Source of the DNA: Streptomyces sp. LX-29
GTDB taxonomy: Bacteria > Actinomycetota > Actinomycetes > Streptomycetales > Streptomycetaceae
Assembly (NCBI RefSeq): GCF_029541745.1
Contig: NZ_CP089746.1
Span: 744,001-808,000 of the forward strand
Reading direction: 5' to 3'
DNA: 64,000 nt
Shown: positions 18,302-25,888 of the stretch, piece by piece
Numbering within the stretch: the stretch's first letter is position 1
Layout: each line of letters starts with the position of its first letter
Notes under the pieces: model-generated
The model's input: only the letters and a program-made list of their open reading frames with translations
What the model was told of the DNA's origin: nothing
Databases searched by the model: none
Translations under genes and position numbers: made by a program

Positions 18302-18784
18302 GTGGAGATCGAACGGAAGTTCCTGCTGGCCGCTCCGCCCGATCCCGGGCATCCCGTGCTGAGCGCCGCGCGGCGGGTGCAGTTGGAGCAGATCTATCTC
18401 AGCGTGGGCCCGGCCGGGGAGGAGCGGATCCGGCACTGGCGCTGCGGCGGCACCGAGCGGTTCTTCCACACGTTGCTCACGCCGCTGCGACCAGGGGTGC
18501 GCACCATCGACGAGCGGGAGATCGGCCCCGAGGCGTATGCGCGGCTCCGTCGGCGGGGAGATCCGTGCCGGCAGCCGGTCGTCAAGGAGAGATGGCTCTT
18601 CGACTGGCGGGGGCGGCTGTTCGAGCTCGACATCATCCACGAGCCCGCGACCCGCGCCTGCCGCATCCTCGAGGTCCAGCTCGACAAGGAGCGGCAGCAG
18701 GTGGCCCTGCCCGAGTTTCTGCTGATCGACAGGGAGGTCACCGGCCATCCGGCCTTCTCCAACGCCGACATCGCGCGGGGCTGA
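18302..18784 (+). CDS. CYTH-domain (triphosphate tunnel metalloenzyme) protein
   Basis: 160 residues. The ExExK signature EIERKFLL opens the protein, then VVKERW, LFELDIIHEP, RILEVQLDKE and the closing EVTGHPAFSNADIA. These are the strand motifs of the CYTH tunnel, which hydrolyses triphosphates (inorganic triphosphate, thiamine triphosphate) or makes cAMP in some families. The start is GTG 18302 or TTG 18296, with GGGGGG at 18286-18291 as ribosome site. It is the first gene of a four-gene operon; the next starts 4 bp after its stop. Confidence 0.87.
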   Translation: MEIERKFLLAAPPDPGHPVLSAARRVQLEQIYLSVGPAGEERIRHWRCGGTERFFHTLLTPLRPGVRTIDEREIGPEAYARLRRRGDPCRQPVVKERWLFDWRGRLFELDIIHEPATRACRILEVQLDKERQQVALPEFLLIDREVTGHPAFSNADIARG

Positions 18785-18788
18785 GGCC

Positions 18789-19739
18789 ATGGCGACCTCC
18801 TCGAACCCCTCGTCGCTCGCGGCCCTGGACGCGCATTTCGCCGCCCTCGCGGACGCGCACGCCCAGGGCCGCGCGGGCTCGCTCGCCGCCGCCCTCGCCC
18901 CCCTGTCGGACAGGGCATCGGTGTGCGCCATGCTGCGCGCCCTGTTACGGGACGAGCGCCGCCTCGCCGCGGTGGCGGAGCGCTCGTACGCCCACCCCAA
19001 CGGCTTCTCCAAGATCGTCCTCGCCTCGGGTCCGGCGCACCGACTGCGACTGCACATCTGGTGGCGGCGCGAGGGGCCAGACGGCGACGAGGCCCCCAAT
19101 GTGCACAACCACCGCTGGGACTTCGCCTCGACACTGATCTCGGGCGGCTACCGCTACCAGCAGTTCACGCCCCTGCCCGCCCGCTCCTCGTCCGCCCCGC
19201 GGGCGGAGGCGGCGCCCGCGCGCGAGTTCCACGCCTACAGCTACGCCTCCGCGGACGACTCCTCCTCGTACTCCCTGGTCCCGGTCGGCGTTCAGCGGCT
19301 GGAGTGCGTCTTCGACGCCCATATGGCGGCGGGCACCGGCTACGAACTCTCCGCCGACGTCCTGCACCGGGTGATCGGCGACCGCCGCGCCACCACCGCC
19401 AGCCTGGTCTTCCAGGGCCGCGACCGCCGCTCGACGGTGGACGTCTACGCCGAGCGTGCGCTCGCCCACGGCGCGGCGATCGCGCTCCGCAGGCGGTCCC
19501 CCGGGGAGTTGGCGGAGGAGCTGACCCGGCTGCTGGGTCAGCTCGCCGGGGGCGGTGAGCCCCCGGAGCGACGCACGTCACCCCGGCAGCGCTCACTCGA
19601 TGCCCACGCGCCCGAGTGCCTCGCGCCCGAAGACGACATGCCCGAGGACCGCGCGTCCGAAGACCGTGCCTCCGAAGACCACGCGTCCGCGCCCCCCGCA
19701 CGCCGGAATCCCCCACCGCCCCAGGAGCTCGCCCTGTGA
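18789..19739 (+). CDS. Cupin-like protein with TTA codon
   Basis: 316 residues. The central part has a cupin-like core: VHNHRWDFASTLISGGYRYQ (about 98-117) with two His, and later VLHRVIGDRRATTASLVFQG with a third His. Metal binding and a dioxygenase-, isomerase- or sugar-binding role are possible but not shown. The last ~60 residues are disordered and acidic. Codon 53 is TTA (18945-18947), so translation should need bldA. It overlaps the next gene by 4 bp (GTGA). Confidence 0.75.
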   Translation: MATSSNPSSLAALDAHFAALADAHAQGRAGSLAAALAPLSDRASVCAMLRALLRDERRLAAVAERSYAHPNGFSKIVLASGPAHRLRLHIWWRREGPDGDEAPNVHNHRWDFASTLISGGYRYQQFTPLPARSSSAPRAEAAPAREFHAYSYASADDSSSYSLVPVGVQRLECVFDAHMAAGTGYELSADVLHRVIGDRRATTASLVFQGRDRRSTVDVYAERALAHGAAIALRRRSPGELAEELTRLLGQLAGGGEPPERRTSPRQRSLDAHAPECLAPEDDMPEDRASEDRASEDHASAPPARRNPPPPQELAL

Positions 19740-21475
19740 CCACCGGAGTCGATCTGATCCTGCTGGCGCCCGAGGGCGACCGGGTGGTGCTGCGGGCCGA
19801 GGGCTCCCGCCTCGTCTGCCTCCGGCTGGAGCTCGCCGGACTCCCCGACGACACCGGCCGGCGCCCCGACGACGGGATCGACACCCTGGTGGAGCGCACG
19901 GCCGCCCGCGAGTTCGGGGTGGACGTCGCGTTCATGGGCCTGCTGGCCTACGAGCACACCGGGGACACCGGGCGGCTGGTGGCCGCCGCGGTGCTGAGAC
20001 CCGAGCGGCTGGCACTGCCCCACGACGCGCGCTGGCGCACGCTGAGCGTCGCGGAGGTCTGCAACCGGGGAGCCGACATCGAGCACGCGGCACACCTGGT
20101 CACCGCGGTGCGCTGGCACCGTGCGGCCAGCGGGGCCGCCGAGCTCAGCACCGCCATACGACGCGCCTTCGACACCTCCATCGCCTACCTCGACAGCCAC
20201 CTGTCGACGGAGGACGGCCGCTGGGGGTGGAACCAGTGGCAGGACGGCAGGAGCATCGGCATCCTGTCCACCGCGGAGGCGGTGCTCGCCCACATCCACG
20301 CCGGGGCGCAGGGCGAGTTCGTCAGCCGCCCGGCACAGACCCTGGCCGCGGAGCAGAACCCCGACGGCGGCTGGCGGGTGCGCAGTTCGCTCATCGGCGG
20401 GATGAGCAGCCTGTCGATCACCGAGTCCACGGCCGCCTGCCTGACCGCCCTCCGGGAGGCGGGCTGGTCGCACACCGACTCCGTCGTGACCAAGGGCATC
20501 GCCTGGTTGGAGGAGCAACAGCGGCCGGACGGCGGCTGGGCCTCCTCCGCCGAGGACAGCCAGTCCATGGTCTTCCCCACCACGGCGGCGATCCGGGCGC
20601 TGGCGGGCTTCCACCGGGTCGACTCGGTCTCCAGGGGCGTGTCCTGGCTGCGGCACGCGCAGTGTCCGGACGGCGGTTGGGGAGCCTCGGCGCGGGCGAC
20701 GGACAGCGCGCGGCCGTCGTCCCCCGCGTACACCGGCTACGCGATCGTGGCGCTGCTCGCGGCCCGCTCCCCCGAAACGGACACGGCGGTCGTCGCCGGC
20801 TGCGACTATCTGGTGGAGACGTTCGACGCGCTCCGGGAGGAGCCGTGGGAGTCCACGACGGCCAACACCCCGGTCGATCCCGGGCGGTCGATCCGCATGG
20901 ACTACCGCCACTTCGCCACACCATGGGCGCTGACGGCGCTGAGCCTGGCCGGGCACGACCTGGACGAGGCCGTGGTGCTGGACGGCGTGCGTCGACTCCT
21001 CGCACTCCAACAGCCCAACGGCACCTGGAGGTGCAGCGTGACCGCTCCCGACTCACCACCGGTGTGGGCGACACACGACGCCGTCCTCGCCCTGCGCACG
21101 GTGCTGCGGGCCAGCACCCGCACGCTGGTGCCGGTCGCCGTCGACCAGTACGTCCAGCAGGACCGCCGCGTCATGCAGGCATATCTGGGCCGGGTCGTCG
21201 CCCAGCCGTCCGACGGCGCGGCGGCGGGCGGCCGCATCGGACGCGTCGGCGCGGTGTGGCTGTCGGCCCTGACCGTGGCCGTGACGATGCTCGGGCTCTG
21301 GCAGGGGGGCGTGTTCGAGCAGTTGCAGTCGAGTTCGGGAATGCGCCAGGTGCTGGCGGCCGCCGCGAGCATCATGCTTCCTGTGGCGGGCGCCACCGTG
21401 CCCGCCGTTCTGATCGAGGAACACCGCCTGAGGCGCGGACGGCGCTCGGCGGACCGACGACAGGACGGGGACTGA
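19736..21475 (+). CDS. Nudix-like / terpenoid-toroid repeat protein with two membrane segments
   Basis: 579 residues from the GTG at 19736, which overlaps the upstream stop. Residues ~1-125 look like a degenerate Nudix fold (VDLILLAPEGD, RTAAREFGVDV in place of a full Nudix box). Residues ~140-465 hold squalene-cyclase/prenyltransferase toroid repeats, with QNPDGGW, QRPDGGW, QCPDGGWG and QQPNGTW. No DxDD cyclase motif was found. Two hydrophobic segments (about 500-522 and 541-562) anchor the C terminus. Function unknown; binding of a lipid or nucleotide at the membrane is a guess. Confidence 0.78.
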   Translation: MTTGVDLILLAPEGDRVVLRAEGSRLVCLRLELAGLPDDTGRRPDDGIDTLVERTAAREFGVDVAFMGLLAYEHTGDTGRLVAAAVLRPERLALPHDARWRTLSVAEVCNRGADIEHAAHLVTAVRWHRAASGAAELSTAIRRAFDTSIAYLDSHLSTEDGRWGWNQWQDGRSIGILSTAEAVLAHIHAGAQGEFVSRPAQTLAAEQNPDGGWRVRSSLIGGMSSLSITESTAACLTALREAGWSHTDSVVTKGIAWLEEQQRPDGGWASSAEDSQSMVFPTTAAIRALAGFHRVDSVSRGVSWLRHAQCPDGGWGASARATDSARPSSPAYTGYAIVALLAARSPETDTAVVAGCDYLVETFDALREEPWESTTANTPVDPGRSIRMDYRHFATPWALTALSLAGHDLDEAVVLDGVRRLLALQQPNGTWRCSVTAPDSPPVWATHDAVLALRTVLRASTRTLVPVAVDQYVQQDRRVMQAYLGRVVAQPSDGAAAGGRIGRVGAVWLSALTVAVTMLGLWQGGVFEQLQSSSGMRQVLAAAASIMLPVAGATVPAVLIEEHRLRRGRRSADRRQDGD

Positions 21476-21476
21476 G

Positions 21477-22340
21477 ATGGCTTCCACCGGCTCGTCGGCG
21501 GGCGGGGCGGCCGACCGACACCGGCGCGACGTGGAGCGCGAACTGGCCGTCGCGCGGCACGCCGCGCGGAGCGCCGGAAAGGCCCTGCGCGATCAGTTCG
21601 GGTCCCGGCTGATCAGTGCCGCCAAGGGCCCCCATGACGTGCAGTTGCGGGCCGACGTCACCGCGCAGGACATCATCGCCCGGCAACTGCGGGCGGAGTT
21701 CCCCCACTACGGGGTGGTGGCGGAGGAGGAGCCGTACACCCGGTGGCCGGACACCCCGCTCACCTGGGCGGTGGACCCCCTCGACGGCACCAACAACTTC
21801 GGCTTCGGCATCGCCCACTGCGCGATCGCCATCAGCCTCTTCGACCGGGAGCGGGTCGTCCTCGCGCTGGTCTTCGATCCCCTGCTCGACCGCGAGTGCT
21901 TCGCCGTCGACGCCGCGGGCACCGTCGGCGGTGGCGACCGCGCCCGGCCGCCGGCCCCGCCCGCCGGAGGCGTCCCCCTGCGGCAGGCGGTGATCTCCCT
22001 CGTCACCAACTACTCCGACGGGGGCCACGCCTGGTTCCGCCACGCGGACGCCCTGGCCGCCGAGCGGTGCCGGCGAGCGGTGAACCTGTGGGCGCCCGCC
22101 CTGGACCTGGCGCTGGTGGCCGAAGGAGTGCTGGACGGCATGGTCTGCCACGGGGGCTATCTCCTGGACGTGTGCGGCGGGCTGTTCCTGGTCCAGGCCG
22201 CGGGCGGCTGCGTGCTGGACCCGCACGGCCACCCGACGACGGCGGAGCGGTCGCGACACGACGAGCCGATCTCCTTCGTGGCGGCCCGGAGCCCGGAGCT
22301 GGCCCATGAGCTGCTGGACGCCGGATTCCTGGCCGGGTGA
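21477..22340 (+). CDS. Inositol monophosphatase family protein
   Basis: 287 residues. The metal-site motifs are present: VAEEEP (about 80-85), then WAVDPLDGTNNF (about 98-109), and the C-terminal YLLDVCGGLFLVQAAGG with the third metal Asp. The family acts on inositol phosphates, PAP, fructose bisphosphate or histidinol phosphate; which one is not clear. It starts 1 bp after the toroid gene's stop and ends the operon. Confidence 0.85.
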   Translation: MASTGSSAGGAADRHRRDVERELAVARHAARSAGKALRDQFGSRLISAAKGPHDVQLRADVTAQDIIARQLRAEFPHYGVVAEEEPYTRWPDTPLTWAVDPLDGTNNFGFGIAHCAIAISLFDRERVVLALVFDPLLDRECFAVDAAGTVGGGDRARPPAPPAGGVPLRQAVISLVTNYSDGGHAWFRHADALAAERCRRAVNLWAPALDLALVAEGVLDGMVCHGGYLLDVCGGLFLVQAAGGCVLDPHGHPTTAERSRHDEPISFVAARSPELAHELLDAGFLAG

Positions 22341-22593
22341 GGGCCGCCCCATCCCGCCGCCTCACGACCGCGACCCGGCCCGGCGAAGCACGGGCCGGCG
22401 AGCGAGCCGGCTACGCAACGCACTCCAACTCCGCACGCACCGGCGAGTGAGCCGAAGGGCGCGCGGCTGCCGAAAGGGAGCGCGCGGAGCCTGTGAGGAA
22501 CGAACAGGCGAGCACGGTCGACTGTCGGCAGTCGCTTAACAACACCTAACACAATGAGGCCGGTACGGTCCGCCGTGATTTCCTGAGCTCGAA

Positions 22594-22628
22594 CATCGAA
22601 CCTCCTGGTGCGTGGTGACGGTTCGATG
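22594..22628. other. Inverted repeat in the 378-bp convergent spacer
   Basis: CATCGAACC (22594-22602) pairs perfectly with GGTTCGATG (22620-22628) across 17 bases. The spacer 22341-22718 separates the convergent IMPase and hydrolase genes. It also has an AT-richer patch near 22535-22558 and no gene that I can support. Confidence 0.5.
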
Positions 22629-22675
22629 CTCCCGGGCGGGGCAGCCGCGATCGCCCCCCCCTGGTATCCGTTCCG

Positions 22676-22697
22676 GGGGTGGCACTGGTGCCGCCCC
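22676..22697 (-). terminator. Hairpin downstream of the secreted hydrolase gene
   Basis: GGGGTGGCAC (22676-22685) pairs with GTGCCGCCCC (22688-22697) with one G-T mismatch, 22 bases beyond the stop of the minus-strand hydrolase gene. No T-run is present. Confidence 0.5.
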
Positions 22698-22718
22698 TGG
22701 GGCCGCCGGGGATGTGCG

Positions 22719-23870
22719 CTACTTCTTCAGGACGTTGACTTCCGGGTAGGCCGCGGACGGCCGGTCGAGGAGCGGGCTCGGGGTGCCGCGCAGGTGCCGG
22801 TCGACGAACGCGTTCACGTACGCACGGGTGAGCGCGGTCGAGCGGGTGCCGTGCAGGCTGCCGTAGGCGCCGTGGATCCGGTCCGGCGGGATCTGGTCGG
22901 TCATCCCGAACCGGTCCACGATCCAGGGGGCGTCCGTGAACGTCAGGTGGCCGCCTTCGGGCACGTCGAGCCAGCGCTTCCAGCCCGTCAGCCGCTGCCA
23001 GTTCTTGTTCCAGTTCTCCGCGTCATCGCCGGACCGCTGTGCGCCGAAGAGCATCACGGGCTTCTTCAGCCCGCCGGCGGGCAGGTCGATGGGGAAGTTG
23101 CCGTCGAGGTTGACGGCGGCGTCCACGCGCTTGTCGCTGCGCACGGCCTCCACCGCGCTCGCGCCGCCGATGGAGTGGCCGACCACGGCGATCCGGCCGC
23201 GGTCCACGGCGAGCGGGCTGCCGGGGGCGGTCAGCCGGTCGAGGACGAAGGAGAAGTCCTTCGCCCGGTTCCGCACGACGGCGGCCATGTCCGGCTTCGC
23301 GCAGATCTCACAGGTCTCGATGCGCCCGCCGGGGAACTCGACCGGGGCTTCGTAGGTGTGGTCGACCGCCGCCACCGCGTACCCGCGCGACGCGAGGTCC
23401 TCGCCGAGCGCGGTGAGTGTCAGCCGGCTCATCCCGAAGCCCGGCGAAAGGACCACCAGAGGCCGGGCCTTGCGGGCCGGCTCGGCGCCCAGGGTCGCGT
23501 TCGTACGGATGCCGGCGAGGTCCTCCATGCCGACCACCGCCTTGGACAGCTCCTTCGACGCGTAAGGGGCGTTCCGGTCGCCCTGATGCCGCGCCGGGTA
23601 CCAGAGCGAGACCATGAGCTGCCGCTTCCCGGCGGCGGGCTTCCAGGGGTCGGGGCGCGAGGTGTCGACGAGGTGCAGGGTCTTCGTCCCGACGGGCGAC
23701 TTGCCCGTGGGCGCCGGCACCTCGGCCGGGGTTCCGGGCGCCGCCGGCCCGGGGGCCCGTTCCGCCGCCGCGGCCACGGCGGGCATCTGGGGCGCGGCGA
23801 AGGCCACGAGGAGCGCGGCGGCCACGAAGGACCGCCGCGATGTCTTCCGCGATTTCCACAACATGATCAT
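22719..23870 (-). CDS. Secreted alpha/beta hydrolase, PAF-acetylhydrolase-like
   Basis: About 383 residues. The N terminus SRRSFVAAALLVAFA after KSRKT is a Tat-type signal peptide, ending near PAVAAAAERA. The nucleophile elbow is VVGHSIGGASA; PLVVLSPGFG holds the oxyanion region and PEGGHLTFTD the catalytic His. This pattern fits platelet-activating-factor acetylhydrolase/dienelactone-hydrolase-like esterases. The start is ATG 23870 or 23864; a longer form from 23900 is possible. It is expected outside the cell. Confidence 0.83.
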   Translation of the reverse strand: MIMLWKSRKTSRRSFVAAALLVAFAAPQMPAVAAAAERAPGPAAPGTPAEVPAPTGKSPVGTKTLHLVDTSRPDPWKPAAGKRQLMVSLWYPARHQGDRNAPYASKELSKAVVGMEDLAGIRTNATLGAEPARKARPLVVLSPGFGMSRLTLTALGEDLASRGYAVAAVDHTYEAPVEFPGGRIETCEICAKPDMAAVVRNRAKDFSFVLDRLTAPGSPLAVDRGRIAVVGHSIGGASAVEAVRSDKRVDAAVNLDGNFPIDLPAGGLKKPVMLFGAQRSGDDAENWNKNWQRLTGWKRWLDVPEGGHLTFTDAPWIVDRFGMTDQIPPDRIHGAYGSLHGTRSTALTRAYVNAFVDRHLRGTPSPLLDRPSAAYPEVNVLKK

Positions 23871-24020
23871 CACGTTATGCGGCCGTGACACTCCTGCCAT
23901 CCGCCTCAGGTCGGAGATGATCAACTTCGTACGGCGGCCTCCTCCGGCACTTCGCGAGGGGTGATGACGCTCTCCGAAAAGCGGTTCTGGCCGCGATTCC
24001 GTGAAAGCGGTGATCACGGC

Positions 24021-24188
24021 TAGGAGGAGCTTGACCCGGCATACGTGGCCTTCGACGACGCCCGAGCTCCAGGGCAGGGTCAGGCCGGCTGTGACGGCGT
24101 CGAAGTCCTGGCGGAGGGAACTGGCGAAGGACCTCAGGGGCGGGAGGTCGCTCTTCTCGGCCTGCCGAATCCACTCGCTGCGCGGAGG
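24021..24188 (-). pseudogene. ISL3-family transposase remnant
   Basis: About 56 codons reading SEWIRQAEKSDLPPLRSFAS, then LRQDFDAVTAGLTLPWSSGV and VEGHVCRVKLL. This is the C-terminal catalytic block of ISL3 transposases (DAVxAGLTLPxSSGxVEGxVNRIK). The similarity stops after VKLL at 24021, and a TGA at 24189-24191 precedes the start, so both ends are lost. No terminal inverted repeats were seen. Confidence 0.8.
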
Positions 24189-24503
24189 TCAGCTGGGCCG
24201 GGATGCGATCTGCTGACGGGCAGGACCCCAGACTTCCTCGAACTCCTCGGAGGTAGGTTGCTCGGGGGCGTGGCCTTCCCATTCCGAGATGGGCAGCTCG
24301 GCTGTGATCCCGAACCTGCTGTCGTACTCATCGAGGCGGCCTGTGTCGCAGGCCCGCTGCCCCTCGGCGAGGGAGGCGGCCGCGATCGGGGTCAGCTCAG
24401 GCCCTTCGAGTTCGACCTGCCGGATCACCCAGCCTTCGGCGTCGACCTCGAAGTAGAACCAGGTGTCTTCCTCCTCCCAGTAGCAGCGCATCCATGTCGT
24501 CAC
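24189..24503 (-). CDS. Hypothetical protein next to the ISL3 remnant
   Basis: 104 residues from the GTG at 24503. The protein is acidic and Trp-rich (MRCYWEEEDTWFYFEVDAEG, then WVIRQVELEGPELTPIAAAS). It looks like a conserved small Streptomyces family of unknown role. Its stop codon is exactly where the transposase remnant begins, so its C terminus may have been altered by the insertion. The GTG overlaps a small upstream frame by 4 bp. Confidence 0.65.
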   Translation of the reverse strand: MTTWMRCYWEEEDTWFYFEVDAEGWVIRQVELEGPELTPIAAASLAEGQRACDTGRLDEYDSRFGITAELPISEWEGHAPEQPTSEEFEEVWGPARQQIASRPS

Positions 24504-24646
24504 CAGGCCATGATGCCGGGCCAGATGTGCTGCCTCGCCTGTCTCACGGCCGCTTCATACGTGCAGCCGATATCCACGACCCAGCGGTAGGTGCCCGTTC
24601 CGGCGCCGATCCACGGCGACATCCCCATACTGAACGGAACGCTCAA
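24500..24646 (-). CDS. Possible 48-residue protein or gene remnant
   Basis: A short frame from TTG 24646 (or ATG 24628) to TGA at 24500-24502 reads SVPFSMGMSPWIGAGTGTYR, then WVVDIGCTYEAAVRQARQHI. Its stop overlaps the next GTG (GTGA), the arrangement of a coupled operon, and GGGGCGG lies 4 bases before the TTG. It could be a real small protein or the tail of a decayed gene. Confidence 0.35.
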   Translation of the reverse strand: MSVPFSMGMSPWIGAGTGTYRWVVDIGCTYEAAVRQARQHIWPGIMAW

Positions 24647-24744
24647 CTACCGCCCCGAGCACGGCAACCAGGACCGATCCACCTCATTGTGTCAGGTGTT
24701 GTAAGGCGCCCGGAGGCGAACCGAGCCCTCAAGAAACGGACCAA

Positions 24745-24762
24745 CATACCGACGGGTATGAT
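24745..24762 (+). promoter_or_regulatory. Promoter with palindromic operator for the SGNH gene
   Basis: CATACC (24745-24750) and GGTATG (24755-24760) form a perfect inverted repeat around GACG. The -10-like TATGAT (24757-24762) overlaps it, placing transcription start about 24768-24771, right before the ATG at 24772. The transcript would be almost leaderless. The dyad loosely resembles CsoR-type sites. Confidence 0.5.
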
Positions 24763-24771
24763 CACCGGGCC

Positions 24772-25542
24772 ATGCAGATGAACGCCACCCACACCAGCTT
24801 CGTCGCGGTCGGCGACTCGTTCACCGAGGGGATGTCCGACGGGCTTCCGGACGGCGGTTACCGCGGCTGGGCGGACCTGCTCGCCGCGCGCCTCGCGGTG
24901 CGTAGCCCCGGCTTCCGCTATGCCAACCTCGCGGTGCGCGGCAAGCTCATCGGGCAGATCGTCGATGAGCAGACGGCGCCGGCCGCCGCGATGGGCGCCG
25001 ATCTCGTGACCTTGGTCGGCGGGCTGAACGACGTGCTGCGCCCGAAGTGCGACGTGGCGCGGGTGTGCGCCCTGCTGGAGGAGGCCGTCGAGCGGCTCGC
25101 CCCCAGCTGCCGCCAGTTGGTGCTGATGCGCAGCCCGGGCCGGCGCGGGCCGGTCTTCGAGCGGTTTCGGCCCCGGATGGAGACGCTGTTCTCGCACATC
25201 GACACGCTCGCCGGACGGCACGGGGCGGTCGTGGTGGATCTCTTCGCCTCCGAGGCGTTGGGGGACCCGCGGATGTGGGCGGACGACCGGCTGCATCTGA
25301 ACGCCGAGGGGCACCGGCGGGTCGCCGAGGCGGTGTGGCAGGCGCTGGGCCATGAGCCGGTGGAGGACTGGGACGCTCCGCTGCCCCTGGCCGCGCCGGC
25401 GAGCTGGGGTGCCCGCCGCGGCGCCGACCTGCGGTTCGCCCGTCTACACCTGGCGCCCTGGATAGGCCGTCGGCTGACCGGCCGCTCCTCGGGCGACGGA
25501 CGGGAGCCGAAGCGGGCCGAGCTGCTGCCGTACGAGATGTGA
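24772..25542 (+). CDS. SGNH/GDSL hydrolase
   Basis: 256 residues, no signal peptide, so probably cytoplasmic. Block I GDSFTEG (nucleophile Ser16), block III VGGLNDVL and block V DRLHLNAEGH (Asp and His of the triad) are intact. Such enzymes are esterases or lipases; the substrate is unknown. The ~50 C-terminal residues after the fold are basic. ATG 24772 or 24778 could be the start. Confidence 0.87.
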   Translation: MQMNATHTSFVAVGDSFTEGMSDGLPDGGYRGWADLLAARLAVRSPGFRYANLAVRGKLIGQIVDEQTAPAAAMGADLVTLVGGLNDVLRPKCDVARVCALLEEAVERLAPSCRQLVLMRSPGRRGPVFERFRPRMETLFSHIDTLAGRHGAVVVDLFASEALGDPRMWADDRLHLNAEGHRRVAEAVWQALGHEPVEDWDAPLPLAAPASWGARRGADLRFARLHLAPWIGRRLTGRSSGDGREPKRAELLPYEM

Positions 25543-25618
25543 GTGTCGCCCGGCGTCGCGCCAGACGCCGAGGCGGCATGGCGCGGGGCTCGGTGGGGGC
25601 CCCGGATCCGCCGCCCGG

Positions 25619-25775
25619 CCGGACACCGGAGCGAGACCGCGCCGCGGGACCAACCGGACAGCGGAGCGAGACCGCGCCGCGGGACCAATCCGGACAGCCG
25701 GATCGACGCGGCGCCGCGGGACCGCCCGGACGCCGGGGCCAGGCCGCCCCGCGGACCAACCGGACACCGGAGCGG
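25619..25775. repeat. Degenerate ~35-bp tandem repeat
   Basis: About 4.5 units begin with CCGGACANCGGAGCG and end in GCCGCGGGACCAA, with drift between copies. They fill the centre of the 346-bp spacer 25543-25888 between the SGNH gene and purB. No gene is seen there. Confidence 0.7.
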
Positions 25776-25874
25776 CGCGCCGGGCGGGTGCCGGCCGTAG
25801 GGCACACCCGCGCCCGCGGGCTTTCGTAGTAAGACACAAATCGGGGCGGGGCGCTGGCCTGCGTAAACCGCCAG

Positions 25875-25880
25875 TAGACT
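25875..25880 (+). promoter_or_regulatory. Probable -10 element of purB
   Basis: TAGACT at 25875-25880 fits TANNNT. It is 8 bases before the GTG at 25889, and no ribosome site lies between, so the purB mRNA may be leaderless. No clear -35 was seen. Confidence 0.45.
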
Positions 25881-25888
25881 CTGGTCAC

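Noticed and set aside
25543..25829. Small basic proteins in the purB upstream spacer
   Set aside because: Frames lie on degenerate tandem repeats and show no coding signature.
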